This document shows positions 43,333 to 51,678 of a stretch of DNA of 64,000 bases, in pieces. The translations under genes were made by a program, and so were the position numbers. The notes below the pieces were generated by a model. That model saw only the letters and a list, made by a program, of their open reading frames with translations, had not been told where the DNA came from and made no database searches. The number at the start of each line of letters is the position of its first letter. The stretch's first letter is position 1. Source of the stretch: Pseudomonas sp. GD04019 (GTDB lineage Bacteria > Pseudomonadota > Gammaproteobacteria > Pseudomonadales > Pseudomonadaceae); the NCBI RefSeq assembly GCF_029837695.1, contig NZ_JAOEEA010000015.1, positions 62,001-126,000 on the forward strand. Reading direction: 5' to 3'.

Positions 43333-44219
43333 ACCGGGGAGGTCTCCAGCTCAGCCGGTTCGCTCGCCACCTTGATCTGCGGCTTTTCGTGGGCGGGCTT
43401 GTACAGGTGCTCGAAGCAGAAGTTGGTCGCCTCGACATAGCCTTCCGCGGCGCCGCAGTCGAAGCGTCGGCCCTTGAATTTGTAGGCCAGCACGCAACCT
43501 TGCTGGGCCTGTTTCAGCAAGGCGTCGGTGATCTGGATCTCGCCACCCTTGCCCGGTGCGGTCTGTTCGATGAGCTTGAAGATGTCGGGCGTGAGGATGT
43601 AGCGGCCGATGATCGCCAGGTTCGAGGGCGCATCTTCCGGACGTGGCTTCTCCACCATGCGATCGACCCGGAAGATATCGTCGCGGATGGCTTCGCCGGA
43701 TATCACTCCGTACTTGGAGACTTCCTCGGGCGGCACTTCCTGGATCGCCACGATGCTGCAGCGGAACTGGTTGTACAGCTTGACCATCTGCGTCAGCACA
43801 CCATCGCCGCCGGGGTTCAGGCACAGGTCATCGGCCAGCACCACGGCGAAGGCCTCGTCGCCGATCAGCGGGCGGCCGGTGAGGATGGCGTGGCCGAGGC
43901 CCTTCATCTCGACCTGGCGCGTATAGGAAAAGGTGCATTGATCGATCAGCCGGCGAATGCCACGCAGGGCGTTCTCCTTGGTGGTGTTGCTGATCTCGTG
44001 CTCCAGCTCGTAGCTGATGTCGAAGTGATCCTCCAGCGAGCGCTTGCCGCGCCCCGTGACCATGGCGATCTGCGTCAACCCGGCCTGGTAGGCTTCCTCG
44101 ACGCCGTACTGGATCAGTGGCGTATCCACCACCGGCAGCATTTCCTTGGGCATGGACTTGGTGGCGGGAAGGAAGCGGGTTCCGTAGCCCGCGGCGGGGA
44201 ACAGGCATTTCTTGATCAT
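43326..44219 (-). CDS. galU: UTP-glucose-1-phosphate uridylyltransferase
   Basis: 297 residues from the ATG at 44219. The N-terminus KCLFPAAGYGTRFLPATKS is the nucleotide-binding motif, followed by MPKEMLPVVDTPLIQYGVEEA. Later ADDLC (metal-binding Asp) and a VEKPRPEDAPSNLAIIGRY-type stretch (key K and P) match the GalU family. Role: makes UDP-glucose for envelope polysaccharides and exopolysaccharide. Convergent to the export operon, so probably unrelated by regulation. Confidence 0.96.
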   Translation of the reverse strand: MIKKCLFPAAGYGTRFLPATKSMPKEMLPVVDTPLIQYGVEEAYQAGLTQIAMVTGRGKRSLEDHFDISYELEHEISNTTKENALRGIRRLIDQCTFSYTRQVEMKGLGHAILTGRPLIGDEAFAVVLADDLCLNPGGDGVLTQMVKLYNQFRCSIVAIQEVPPEEVSKYGVISGEAIRDDIFRVDRMVEKPRPEDAPSNLAIIGRYILTPDIFKLIEQTAPGKGGEIQITDALLKQAQQGCVLAYKFKGRRFDCGAAEGYVEATNFCFEHLYKPAHEKPQIKVASEPAELETSPVA

Positions 44220-44297
44220 CGTGGTTTCACCGAATTGACGTATCAGCACTGATCAGCTGACTGGTCCGGTTCCGCTCTGGTTCAAGGTTTTTCCTGG

Positions 44298-44741
44298 TCA
44301 GTCTTCCCGCGGGATGATGGATATCTTGCCGTTGCGTTCGATGATGGCGAACTTGATCTGCTCCAGCCGCTCGATGCCGCTCTCGCGTGCCGATTCCATG
44401 ATGTCGTCTAGCTTCAGGCGCGACTTGGCCAGGCGCTTTTCCAGCGGCACGCCGTGCTCCACCACGATGGTCGGCGTGCCGTCGAGCAGTGCGGCGAAAC
44501 GCTGCGAATGACGCTTGAGCAGCGAGGCGCCCACATCGAGGACGATCAGGGTGATGATCACCAGCAACGCGTTGGTCAGCGAAAAGTCCTCGCCGAGCAG
44601 CGCCTGCTGCGTGGCTTCGCCGATGATCAACAGCAGCACGAAGTCGAAGGTGGTCAGCTGGGCCAGCGAGCGGCGCCCGGCCAGCTTGAACAGCACCACC
44701 AGGGCAAGGTAGATGGCGGCGGCGCGAAGTACGGCGTCCAT
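44298..44741 (-). CDS. DUF421 (YetF-like) membrane protein
   Basis: 147 residues. Three hydrophobic segments fill the first 80 residues, starting AAAIYLALVVLFKLAGRRSL, then a small cytoplasmic domain with VVEHGVPLEKRLAKSRL and the FAIIERNGKISIIP ending that marks YetF/DUF421 proteins. Role unknown; these occur in stress and spore contexts in other bacteria. It lies 9 bases after the next gene upstream (44751-45257), suggesting cotranscription. Confidence 0.88.
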   Translation of the reverse strand: MDAVLRAAAIYLALVVLFKLAGRRSLAQLTTFDFVLLLIIGEATQQALLGEDFSLTNALLVIITLIVLDVGASLLKRHSQRFAALLDGTPTIVVEHGVPLEKRLAKSRLKLDDIMESARESGIERLEQIKFAIIERNGKISIIPRED

Positions 44742-44750
44742 GGGCGAGCC

Positions 44751-45257
44751 TCAGGGCAGGATCAGTTGCCGCAACGCGACATGTTGCGTACCGGAATCGA
44801 TGCGGGCACCGTAGCGCCCGACGCCCTCAGCGCGCAGATGCAGGCGCAGACGTACCCTGCCCTGGCCATCGGCAGCTGCCAGCAGGCGCTGGCCGGAACC
44901 GTCGGACGTCGCGCTACGCAGCGGCTGCGGCTCGATTGCCTCGATGCTGACCCCGTCGAACAGATCGCCGCTCAGGTCGATCTCCAGCTGGCGCTCCCCT
45001 GCCTTCTGCACGTGGATCAACAACTCCGAGTGCGCGCCGTTGCGGGCGATGCGCTGATACTCCACCTGCAGTCGTCCGTCCGCGCTACTGGCCTTGGCCG
45101 TGCTCAGTGGTCCCTTGCCGAATACCCCGGCCAGGGCCAGCAGGACAACGGCGAGCAGACAACACCAGCCGAGCCGCTCTAACCGCCAGACCCTGAGCTG
45201 CAGCGGCATGTTTTCACGTACCGGCTCGGTTCTGCTGCGGGATTCCTCTGCATTCAT
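44751..45257 (-). CDS. Single-pass membrane protein of unknown function
   Basis: 168 residues, not recognised. One membrane segment (about 30-46, WCCLLAVVLLALAGVFG) is followed by an extracytoplasmic beta-rich region of about 110 residues ending VALRQLILP. Found beside DUF421 here, so it may be its partner. Confidence 0.65.
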   Translation of the reverse strand: MNAEESRSRTEPVRENMPLQLRVWRLERLGWCCLLAVVLLALAGVFGKGPLSTAKASSADGRLQVEYQRIARNGAHSELLIHVQKAGERQLEIDLSGDLFDGVSIEAIEPQPLRSATSDGSGQRLLAAADGQGRVRLRLHLRAEGVGRYGARIDSGTQHVALRQLILP

Positions 45258-45277
45258 CGATTGGCTTCTCCGCGCGA

Positions 45278-46213
45278 TCAGCTGCGGGTGATGGTCAGTA
45301 CTACCGCGGCGATACGCTCGACCGCCTCATAACCGGGCTCCAGCAGCTGCTCGCTGAACAGGTCCGGGTCCATTTCGCGGTAGCTCCAGACAAAGTCCTG
45401 CCCGGCCAGGTAAGCCTTGCAGTGTTCCAGCAGCGGATCGCGCCCAGCGACCATGGCCACGCCGGTGTACAGCAGCAGGCTACCGCCCGGTGCCAGGCGT
45501 GGCAGCGCAGCATCGATCAATGTCAGGGCCAGTTCCGCACCCAGCGCGCCACCGCCGTGGCGATACGGGCGCTGCTGCGGATCGAGCATGTAGGGCGGAT
45601 TGCTGAGGATCAGGTCGAACTGACCGCTGACCGCGTCGAGCAGATCGCTGCGCAGCACGCGCACGTTGCCGATGCCGGCCAGGCGCGCATTGACCTCGGT
45701 GTATTCCAGGGCTAGCGGATTGATATCGAGGGCGAACACCTCCGCCATGCTATCGGCCTGGGCCACCAGCAGTGCGCCCGGCCCTGCCCCGCAGCCGATA
45801 TCGGCGACCCGGTGCATTGGATTGGGCTGTTGCCGTAGATGCTGTTCGATGGCCTGGGCATAGCGATAGGTGTCCGGGCCGAAGAACACCGCGTCCGCCT
45901 CCTCGGTCGGGTAACGCGAGTGCACGTACAGCTCGCCGCCCAGGCTGGACCAGCGCACGGTGCTGAGCCAGCCGCCGTTCGGCGTTTCCAGCAAGGCGTT
46001 GGCGCTGTCCAGCAGACCGAACAGCTCGTCGCCGATGGTCTCGCGCTGGAACGGCCGGCTCCAGCCGAACACACCGGCAAGATCGCTCGCCCAGGCATTT
46101 TCCACGCGCGCATTGACCCGACTGTGGGTCAGCGGCGTCACCGTGGTGAAGTGATAGGCGCGGGCATGCAGGGCCTGACCGAGACGCAGCAGATGGCGAT
46201 TGACCCGGCCCAT
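45278..46213 (-). CDS. Class I SAM-dependent methyltransferase
   Basis: 311 residues. SAM-binding motif I is VADIGCGAGPGALL (about 137-150), the acidic end of beta-2 is ALDINPLAL, and the catalytic NPPY motif (about 205) is the HemK/PrmC-type sign of N-methylation of Gln or of an adenine or guanine amino group. The N-terminal part (1-130) is family-specific. Role: probably modifies a protein or RNA; target unknown. Starts 2 bases after the iron-redox gene stop, so the two are coupled. Confidence 0.85.
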   Translation of the reverse strand: MGRVNRHLLRLGQALHARAYHFTTVTPLTHSRVNARVENAWASDLAGVFGWSRPFQRETIGDELFGLLDSANALLETPNGGWLSTVRWSSLGGELYVHSRYPTEEADAVFFGPDTYRYAQAIEQHLRQQPNPMHRVADIGCGAGPGALLVAQADSMAEVFALDINPLALEYTEVNARLAGIGNVRVLRSDLLDAVSGQFDLILSNPPYMLDPQQRPYRHGGGALGAELALTLIDAALPRLAPGGSLLLYTGVAMVAGRDPLLEHCKAYLAGQDFVWSYREMDPDLFSEQLLEPGYEAVERIAAVVLTITRS

Positions 46214-46215
46214 GA

Positions 46216-47586
46216 TCAGCGGTGGCTCGCCGCGAACAGGCGCGTGGCCAGCAGCCCGGCCGGTGTGTGATGCAAGGCCGGCGACATCAGCTCGATCAGC
46301 CGAGCGCTGCGTTGCGCGGTGGACAGCTGCTCCAGCTCCGCCAGCAGGGCACGGGTCTCGCTGGCGAAATCACCCTCACCCGTCTCCTGTGGCGCTTCCT
46401 GGCGTTGAGTGATCGACGCACCCTCCTCACCCAGCCATTCGCCAGCGATCCAGTCGTGCAGCAGTTGTCGTTCGTAGGGATTGAATACGCCGAACATGGC
46501 CGCCTTCTGGCCGTCGATCAGCTGCCAGAAGTGGCTGTCCTGCGGATCCTGGTTGCGACGAATCCAGCCTCGCGCCTGCAGCGCGGCGAGGAAGTCGCCC
46601 ATGCGGCCCGGCGCGCCGAGCCACTGGTTGACCGTGCGACCGTCGATGCGGCAGTGATCGGAATGCACCCGCCCAGCGACCTGGCGCTTGCGCTCGAACA
46701 TGGCCAGCAGCTCGCGCTCGAGGTCGAACTCGTCGATCACCGCATTGGTGCCGCGGCCCAGTTCGTTGAGGCGGTAGCCAAGGCTGACGCGGCGCAGGAA
46801 CTCGTCGCGATCGCCGACCACCGGCAGGTTGTCCAGCAGCGCCTGTACGGCGCGCTGGGCATGGCCACTGGCGGCGTTGTCGATGGTCACATGCAGCTGG
46901 AAATAATAAGGATCGATGCCCAGCTCGCCGAGTTCGTAGGTGGTGATCAGCAGGTGCAGCGGCAGCTGTTCGTAGCCCAGGTTGTAGCCGATCAGCTCCG
47001 GCAGATAGCGCTCGGCCAGGTAGCCGAGGGCGAGCTGCTGCACCCCCTGGATATAGTGGGCATCGCTCAAGCCGCTCAGCTCGTCGCAGCCGTGCTCGGC
47101 CAACAGACGGCGATACAGCAGCACATGGTTCTGCGCCGGCTGGCCGCTGCCCAGCTCTTCGACATAGGTTTGCACCAGCGGCTGGAAGCGCAGCTCGTGC
47201 CAGTGTGGCAGCAGGCCGTACAGCCAGGCACCGTCCACCAGCTTGGTCGGTGCCACGCCACGCAGGAAGTACAAGGCATGGGCGCGGCAGCTGAAGTAAC
47301 GGCGCGGCTCGCCGCGCTTGCGGGCTTGCAGGTACTCGGCGTAGGCCTCGGTGGTGCGTTTGGCGCCAGCCCTAACCCACTCCAGCAGGCGCTGCGGATC
47401 GCTCGGCAAGTCACAGGGCAGGCGTTCGGCCATGGCCAGCTGGGTGTCGAGAAAGTCCCCCGCCCGCGCCAGGCTGGCGGCATCGGCCGGCCCTCGCAGC
47501 AGCGCTTCGTAGGTGTCGCGCACCGGGTGGCAATCCACCGCGCTCAGCGGGCAGGTAGGGGGTGGTGCAGTGGTGGTCATGCTCAT
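46216..47586 (-). CDS. Iron-containing redox enzyme family protein (heme-oxygenase-like fold)
   Basis: 456 residues. The middle has the helical iron-binding pattern of the heme-oxygenase-like diiron family (NHVLLYRRLLAEHG, then YNLGYEQLPLHLLITTYELGELGIDPYYFQLHVTIDN, cited by its E, H and E residues). Role: probably an oxidase or oxygenase of a small molecule; substrate unknown. The C-terminal extension (about 330-456) is less conserved. It is coupled to the methyltransferase gene. Confidence 0.8.
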   Translation of the reverse strand: MSMTTTAPPPTCPLSAVDCHPVRDTYEALLRGPADAASLARAGDFLDTQLAMAERLPCDLPSDPQRLLEWVRAGAKRTTEAYAEYLQARKRGEPRRYFSCRAHALYFLRGVAPTKLVDGAWLYGLLPHWHELRFQPLVQTYVEELGSGQPAQNHVLLYRRLLAEHGCDELSGLSDAHYIQGVQQLALGYLAERYLPELIGYNLGYEQLPLHLLITTYELGELGIDPYYFQLHVTIDNAASGHAQRAVQALLDNLPVVGDRDEFLRRVSLGYRLNELGRGTNAVIDEFDLERELLAMFERKRQVAGRVHSDHCRIDGRTVNQWLGAPGRMGDFLAALQARGWIRRNQDPQDSHFWQLIDGQKAAMFGVFNPYERQLLHDWIAGEWLGEEGASITQRQEAPQETGEGDFASETRALLAELEQLSTAQRSARLIELMSPALHHTPAGLLATRLFAASHR

Positions 47587-47670
47587 GGCAGGGTTCTCGC
47601 GCGATGCCTGGTATCAGTGGGAGTGCCGGTGCGTCGCAAAGATTCCACCAACAGGATTGGCGGGTTACTT

Positions 47671-47699
47671 GAACTCGGCGAAGCCAGGGGCCGTCCCTT
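47671..47699 (+). promoter_or_regulatory. Candidate ECF-type promoter of ybdK
   Basis: GAACTC (47671-47676), 17 bases, TCCCTT (47694-47699). Similar spacing recurs before other genes of this cluster (see findings). AlgU/RpoE-type promoters read GAACTT-N16/17-TCtgA. Pattern match only. Confidence 0.3.
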
Positions 47700-47727
47700 G
47701 GGAAGGAACTAGACCCGGTAGATCGCC

Positions 47728-48882
47728 ATGCCTGACCACTGCTCTGCCCCCACTTTCGGCATCGAGGAGGAATTCCTTCTGGTCGACCCGCGCAGCCGCG
47801 ATGTGGTGGCCCAGCCCCCCGCCGGCCTGGTGGAAGCCTGCCGCCGGGCTTTCGGCCAGCGCCTGGCCGAGGAGATGTTCCGCAGCCAGATCGAACTGGT
47901 GACGCCGGTGCTGCACGACCTCGCCGGCGCCCGCACCTGTCTGCTGGATGGCCGTCAGCGTCTGGCCGAGATCGCCGAAAGCTATGGGCTGGGTCTGTAT
48001 GGCGCCGCTACCCATCCCTTCGCCGACTGGCGCCAGCAGCTGGCCACCGACTCGCCGCACTACGCGCAGCTGTTCGCCGACTACCGTGACGTGGCCCAGC
48101 GCAGCCTGCTCTCCGGCCTGCATGTGCATGTCGGCGTGCCGGCGGATGTCGATCGGGTACGGGTGATGAACCGGGTGCTGCCCTGGCTGCCGTTGCTGCT
48201 TGCGCTAAGCGCCTCGTCGCCATTCTGGAATGGCCGGCGCAGCGGCCTGCTCAGTTACCGCCGCGCCTTGTGCGGGGAGTGGCCGCGCATGGGCATTCCC
48301 GAGGCGTTGCCCGACGAGCCGGCGTTGCAGGCCTATATCGACCTGCTGCTGGCCTCGGAGTCGATCCGCAAGCGCGGCGATGTCTGGTGGTTCATCCGCC
48401 CCTCGGCGCGCTTCCCCACTCTGGAGCTGCGGATCGCCGACGCCTGCCCGCGGGTGGCGGACGTGCTGTGCATCGCCGGGCTGTTCCGTGGCCTGGTGGC
48501 CTGGGCCATCGAGGCCAAGGATCCGGCGGACATGGGCCTGCAGCGCCTGGTGCTGGAAGAGAACTACTGGCGCGCCCGGCGCCTGGGTGGCGCGGCGCAT
48601 TTTCTCGATATGGATGGCCGCAGTGCACTGCGCGCGCTGGACTGGCTGGCGCAGCTGCGCGAGCGGATCGGCCCCTGGGTCGAGGCGTTCGGCGATGGCG
48701 AAGTGTTCGAGCAGGCCCGGCGCATTCTGCGCCACGGTAGCAGTGCGGAGCGCCAGCTGGCGTTATATGAAGGTGTGCGCAGCACCGGCATCGGGCAACG
48801 TCAGGCACTGGCGGCGGTGGTCGATCAGGTGCTGGATGAAACCCGGGCCCGCTCCGTACGGAGCGAGCCCGAACCGGCCTAG
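47728..48882 (+). CDS. ybdK: YbdK-type carboxylate-amine ligase
   Basis: 384 residues. The N-terminus FGIEEEFLLVDP is the GCS2-family ATP/metal-binding start, and SGLHVHVGVP holds the second metal site. YbdK is a weak glutamate-cysteine ligase in Escherichia coli; the natural substrate is unclear. Its stop overlaps the convergent hemerythrin gene end by 4 bases. It opens the stress-type cluster. Confidence 0.92.
   Translation: MPDHCSAPTFGIEEEFLLVDPRSRDVVAQPPAGLVEACRRAFGQRLAEEMFRSQIELVTPVLHDLAGARTCLLDGRQRLAEIAESYGLGLYGAATHPFADWRQQLATDSPHYAQLFADYRDVAQRSLLSGLHVHVGVPADVDRVRVMNRVLPWLPLLLALSASSPFWNGRRSGLLSYRRALCGEWPRMGIPEALPDEPALQAYIDLLLASESIRKRGDVWWFIRPSARFPTLELRIADACPRVADVLCIAGLFRGLVAWAIEAKDPADMGLQRLVLEENYWRARRLGGAAHFLDMDGRSALRALDWLAQLRERIGPWVEAFGDGEVFEQARRILRHGSSAERQLALYEGVRSTGIGQRQALAAVVDQVLDETRARSVRSEPEPA
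48845..48870. terminator. Hairpin at the convergent ybdK/hemerythrin end
   Basis: GGGCCCGCTCC (48845-48855) pairs with GGAGCGAGCCC (48860-48870), one mismatch, loop GTAC. It lies inside the last codons of ybdK, so its role as terminator is uncertain. Confidence 0.4.
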
Positions 48883-49349
48883 GCGGCCTGGCGGCTGAGC
48901 GACTGCTTGAGGCTGCGCTTGCGCTCCTCCATCAGCTTGCCCAGCTCTTCCAGCTTCTGCGCCCCGAGCAGCTTTTCGGCCTTGGGGAACATCTCCTTCT
49001 CTTCCTCTTCGATGTGGTGCTCCAGCAGCTCTTTGAGCACCTTGGCACGGCCGGCGAAGTTGATCGTCGCCGGGTCGGTCTTGACCAGGTCCGGCAGCAC
49101 CAGGGAATCCACGGTGCGGTGTTCCTCCTTGGCCTCGGCAGACATCACCCCTTCCTCGCGGCCACCGGCCTTCTCGTAGGCGGGATAGAAGATCTGTTCC
49201 TCGATATCGGTGTGCACCGCCAGTTCGAGGTGCAGTTTGTGCAGCAGATCCTGGCGGGTCTTGACCCCGCGCTCGGTGGTGGCGACGAGTTTTTCCAGCA
49301 GTTGCTTGACCACCTGATGGTCCTGTTTGAGCAGCTCTACGGCGTTCAT
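48879..49349 (-). CDS. Hemerythrin HHE domain protein
   Basis: 156 residues from the ATG at 49349, with GGAG upstream. Helical, with metal-binding candidates in LKQDHQVV, KLHLELAVHTDIEEQ, KEEHRTVD and LEHHIEEEE (His and Glu residues). Role: non-heme diiron protein that binds oxygen or responds to oxidative or nitrosative stress. Convergent with ybdK, divergent from the alcohol dehydrogenase gene. Confidence 0.92.
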   Translation of the reverse strand: MNAVELLKQDHQVVKQLLEKLVATTERGVKTRQDLLHKLHLELAVHTDIEEQIFYPAYEKAGGREEGVMSAEAKEEHRTVDSLVLPDLVKTDPATINFAGRAKVLKELLEHHIEEEEKEMFPKAEKLLGAQKLEELGKLMEERKRSLKQSLSRQAA

Positions 49350-49458
49350 GATTATCTCCAGGCTATGGACGGTTGACCGCTGGTGCGGACCTAGGGAATG
49401 ACCTTGCGGGTGCGCCTGAAGTTCGAGTAATCCGATGGCACCGCCCGTCCAGCGGGCT

Positions 49459-49487
49459 GAACTCTGGGGTAGCGACTTTCCTCGATA
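49459..49487 (+). promoter_or_regulatory. Candidate ECF-type promoter of the alcohol dehydrogenase gene
   Basis: GAACTC (49459-49464), 17 bases, TCGATA (49482-49487), 25 bases before the ATG. Same spacing as the other cluster sites; a pattern match only. Confidence 0.3.
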
Positions 49488-49512
49488 CAGGACTTGTCCC
49501 GAGGAGAATCCC

Positions 49513-50679
49513 ATGCGCGCACTCACCTACCACGGCAGCCACGACGTTCGTGTCGAGACGGTTGCCGACCCGGTCATCCAGGCCGACGACGACATCATCC
49601 TGCGGGTAACGGCCACCGCCATCTGCGGCTCGGACCTGCACCTGTATCGCGGCAAGATTCCCCAGGTGAAGGATGGCGACATCTTCGGCCACGAGTTCAT
49701 GGGCGAAGTGGTCGAGACCGGCAGCGCGGTGACCCGGGTGAGCAAGGGCGATCGGGTGGTGGTGCCCTTCGTCATCGCCTGCGGCACCTGCTTCTTCTGC
49801 GCCATGAACCTGCACGCGGCCTGCGAAACCACCAACCCAGGGCGCGGCGCCATCCTCAACAAGAAACAGATACCTTCCGGCGCCGCGCTGTTCGGCTACA
49901 GCCACCTGTATGGCGGGCTGCCCGGTGGCCAGGCCGAGTACGTGCGCGTGCCCAAGGCCAATGTCGGGCCGATGAAGATTCCCGACACCCTGGTCGACGA
50001 ACAGGTGCTCTTTCTTACCGACATCCTGCCCACCGGCTACCAGGCCGTACTCAACGCCGGCATCTGTCCGGGCCACAGCGTGGCCATCTACGGCGCCGGC
50101 CCGGTCGGGCTGATGGCCGCTGCCTGCGCGCGCCTGGCCGGCGCCGAGCAGATCTTCATGACCGACGAGCATCCGTATCGCCTGGAGTTCGCCCGCCAGG
50201 CCTACGGAATCATTCCGATCAACTTCGACGAGATCGACGACCCGGCCACCGCCATCATCGAGCAGACGGCGGGCCACCGTGGGGTGGACGCGGCCATCGA
50301 TGCCGTGGGCTTCGAGGCCAAGGGCAGCCCGACCGAAACCATCCTCACCACCCTCAAGCTGGAGGCCAGCAGCGGCAAGGTGCTGCGCCAGTGCATCGCC
50401 GCCGTGCGCCGTGGCGGCACGGTCAGCGTGCCGGGGGTATACGCCGGGTTCATCCACGGCTTCCTGTTCGGCGACGCGTTCGACAAGGGCCTGACCTTCA
50501 AGATGGGCCAGACCCATGTACAGGCCCTGCTGCCGATGCTGCTGGAGCACGTGGAGCGCGGCGAGCTGAAGCCCGAGGTGATCATCAGCCACCGCATGAC
50601 CCTGGAGCAGGCCGCCGAGGGTTACCGGCTGTTCGACAAGAAGGAAGACGACTGCCGCAAGGTGGTGCTGCGTCCCTGA
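49513..50679 (+). CDS. Zinc-dependent alcohol dehydrogenase
   Basis: 388 residues from the ATG at 49513 (GAGGAGA upstream). Catalytic zinc ligands C38 and H60 with E61 (GHEFMGEV), structural zinc C90, C93, C96, C104, and the Rossmann motif AIYGAGPVGLMAA. Role: NAD(P)-linked oxidation or reduction of an alcohol or aldehyde, perhaps formaldehyde-like by family. The long insert around 110-140 is typical of glutathione-independent formaldehyde dehydrogenase relatives. Confidence 0.92.
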   Translation: MRALTYHGSHDVRVETVADPVIQADDDIILRVTATAICGSDLHLYRGKIPQVKDGDIFGHEFMGEVVETGSAVTRVSKGDRVVVPFVIACGTCFFCAMNLHAACETTNPGRGAILNKKQIPSGAALFGYSHLYGGLPGGQAEYVRVPKANVGPMKIPDTLVDEQVLFLTDILPTGYQAVLNAGICPGHSVAIYGAGPVGLMAAACARLAGAEQIFMTDEHPYRLEFARQAYGIIPINFDEIDDPATAIIEQTAGHRGVDAAIDAVGFEAKGSPTETILTTLKLEASSGKVLRQCIAAVRRGGTVSVPGVYAGFIHGFLFGDAFDKGLTFKMGQTHVQALLPMLLEHVERGELKPEVIISHRMTLEQAAEGYRLFDKKEDDCRKVVLRP

Positions 50680-50701
50680 GTGCCCACTCATCCTTTTTGC
50701 T

Positions 50702-50730
50702 GAACTTCGCCGACGTTCGCCGCTTCTACA
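50702..50730 (+). promoter_or_regulatory. Candidate AlgU-type promoter of the DUF4142 gene
   Basis: GAACTT (50702-50707), 17 bases, TCTACA (50725-50730), 28 bases before the ATG at 50759. This is the best match to the AlgU/RpoE consensus in the cluster. Confidence 0.4.
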
Positions 50731-50758
50731 CCAGGCAACTCAAACAGGAGAGACATCC

Positions 50759-51289
50759 ATGCTCGATCTAAAACAACTCAGTCTTGGCCTCTTCGCCGCC
50801 GTCGCCCTGAGCGCGGGTACCGCCGTACAAGCCAACGAGACGCCCGCCGCCGAGGAACAGGTGAGCCCACGCAACTTCGTCGAGGAAGCCTCGGCCAAGG
50901 GCATCGCCGAAATCGAGACCGGCAAGCTGGCCCTGGAAAAAGGCACCACTGACGACGTCAAGGAGTTCGCCCAGAGCATGGTCGAGGACCATACCGCGGC
51001 CAACAAGGAGCTCAGCGCACTGGCCGCCAAGAAGGAACTGGAGGTGTCCACCGACGCCGAACTGATCAACCAGGCCAAGGCGCTGATCCTAAAGCTGCGC
51101 GGTGAGGCCTCGTTCGACAAGGCCTACATGAACAACCAGGTCATGGCCCACAAGGAGGCCATCGAACTGTTCCAGAAGGCCAGCAATGCCGAGGATGCCG
51201 AGATCGCCGCCTTCGCCAAGCAGACCCTGCCCAAGCTCGAACATCACCTGAAGATGGCCGAGCAGATCAACGCCCAGCTGCCCGAGTAA
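50759..51289 (+). CDS. DUF4142 periplasmic stress-type protein
   Basis: 176 residues with a signal peptide ending at VQAN. The mature part is four-helix DUF4142 type (FVEEASAKGIAEIETGKLAL, then AQSMVEDHTAANKELSALA). Proteins of this group are ferritin-like by fold and often stress-induced. Role unknown. A terminator-like hairpin follows, and the gene is convergent with the 75-residue membrane protein. Confidence 0.92.
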   Translation: MLDLKQLSLGLFAAVALSAGTAVQANETPAAEEQVSPRNFVEEASAKGIAEIETGKLALEKGTTDDVKEFAQSMVEDHTAANKELSALAAKKELEVSTDAELINQAKALILKLRGEASFDKAYMNNQVMAHKEAIELFQKASNAEDAEIAAFAKQTLPKLEHHLKMAEQINAQLPE

Positions 51290-51300
51290 CGCTCGGCAAC

Positions 51301-51324
51301 GAGCCCGGGACCGCCCCCGGGCTC
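51301..51324. terminator. GC hairpin between DUF4142 and the small membrane gene
   Basis: A perfect 9-base stem GAGCCCGGG (51301-51309) with CCCGGGCTC (51316-51324), loop ACCGCC, in the convergent gap. Short T-run on the plus side. Probably bidirectional. Confidence 0.6.
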
Positions 51325-51550
51325 AGCCTTTGCTGTGTTCTGGCGAGCTCGGTGGATGGGCCAGACCGCGCGGCCCCAGCACACCCCAGACCGCCAGGCC
51401 CAGCACCGGGAACAGGGCGATACCGAGGGACCACAACGCCTTGCTTTCCACGCCCTTGTCGCTGCGATAGACGCTGAGGATGGCCCAGACATCGAGCAAC
51501 AGGATGATCGCCGCCAGGGCAATGAACAGCAGCACGAATTCGCCAAACAT
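51323..51550 (-). CDS. Small PLDc_N-type membrane protein
   Basis: 75 residues from the ATG at 51550 with GGGAG upstream. Two hydrophobic segments (about 4-22 and 37-55) with a loop DVWAILSVYRSDKGVES match the PLD N-terminal membrane domain found alone in many stress clusters. Function unknown. Confidence 0.85.
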   Translation of the reverse strand: MFGEFVLLFIALAAIILLLDVWAILSVYRSDKGVESKALWSLGIALFPVLGLAVWGVLGPRGLAHPPSSPEHSKG

Positions 51551-51620
51551 GAAGTTGCTCCCGCAAGTGGTGTTCTGTTGTGGCCACGGCCACACCCCCG
51601 CGGTTCAGGCGAAATCGATC

Positions 51621-51649
51621 GAACGCCCGGCGTCATCGCCCCCTCGAAT
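51621..51649 (+). promoter_or_regulatory. Candidate ECF-type promoter of the erythromycin-esterase gene
   Basis: GAACGC (51621-51626), 17 bases, TCGAAT (51644-51649), 29 bases before the ATG. Shares spacing with the other cluster sites. Confidence 0.3.
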
Positions 51650-51678
51650 GCTGCGAGACCCATAACGAGGTATGCGCC

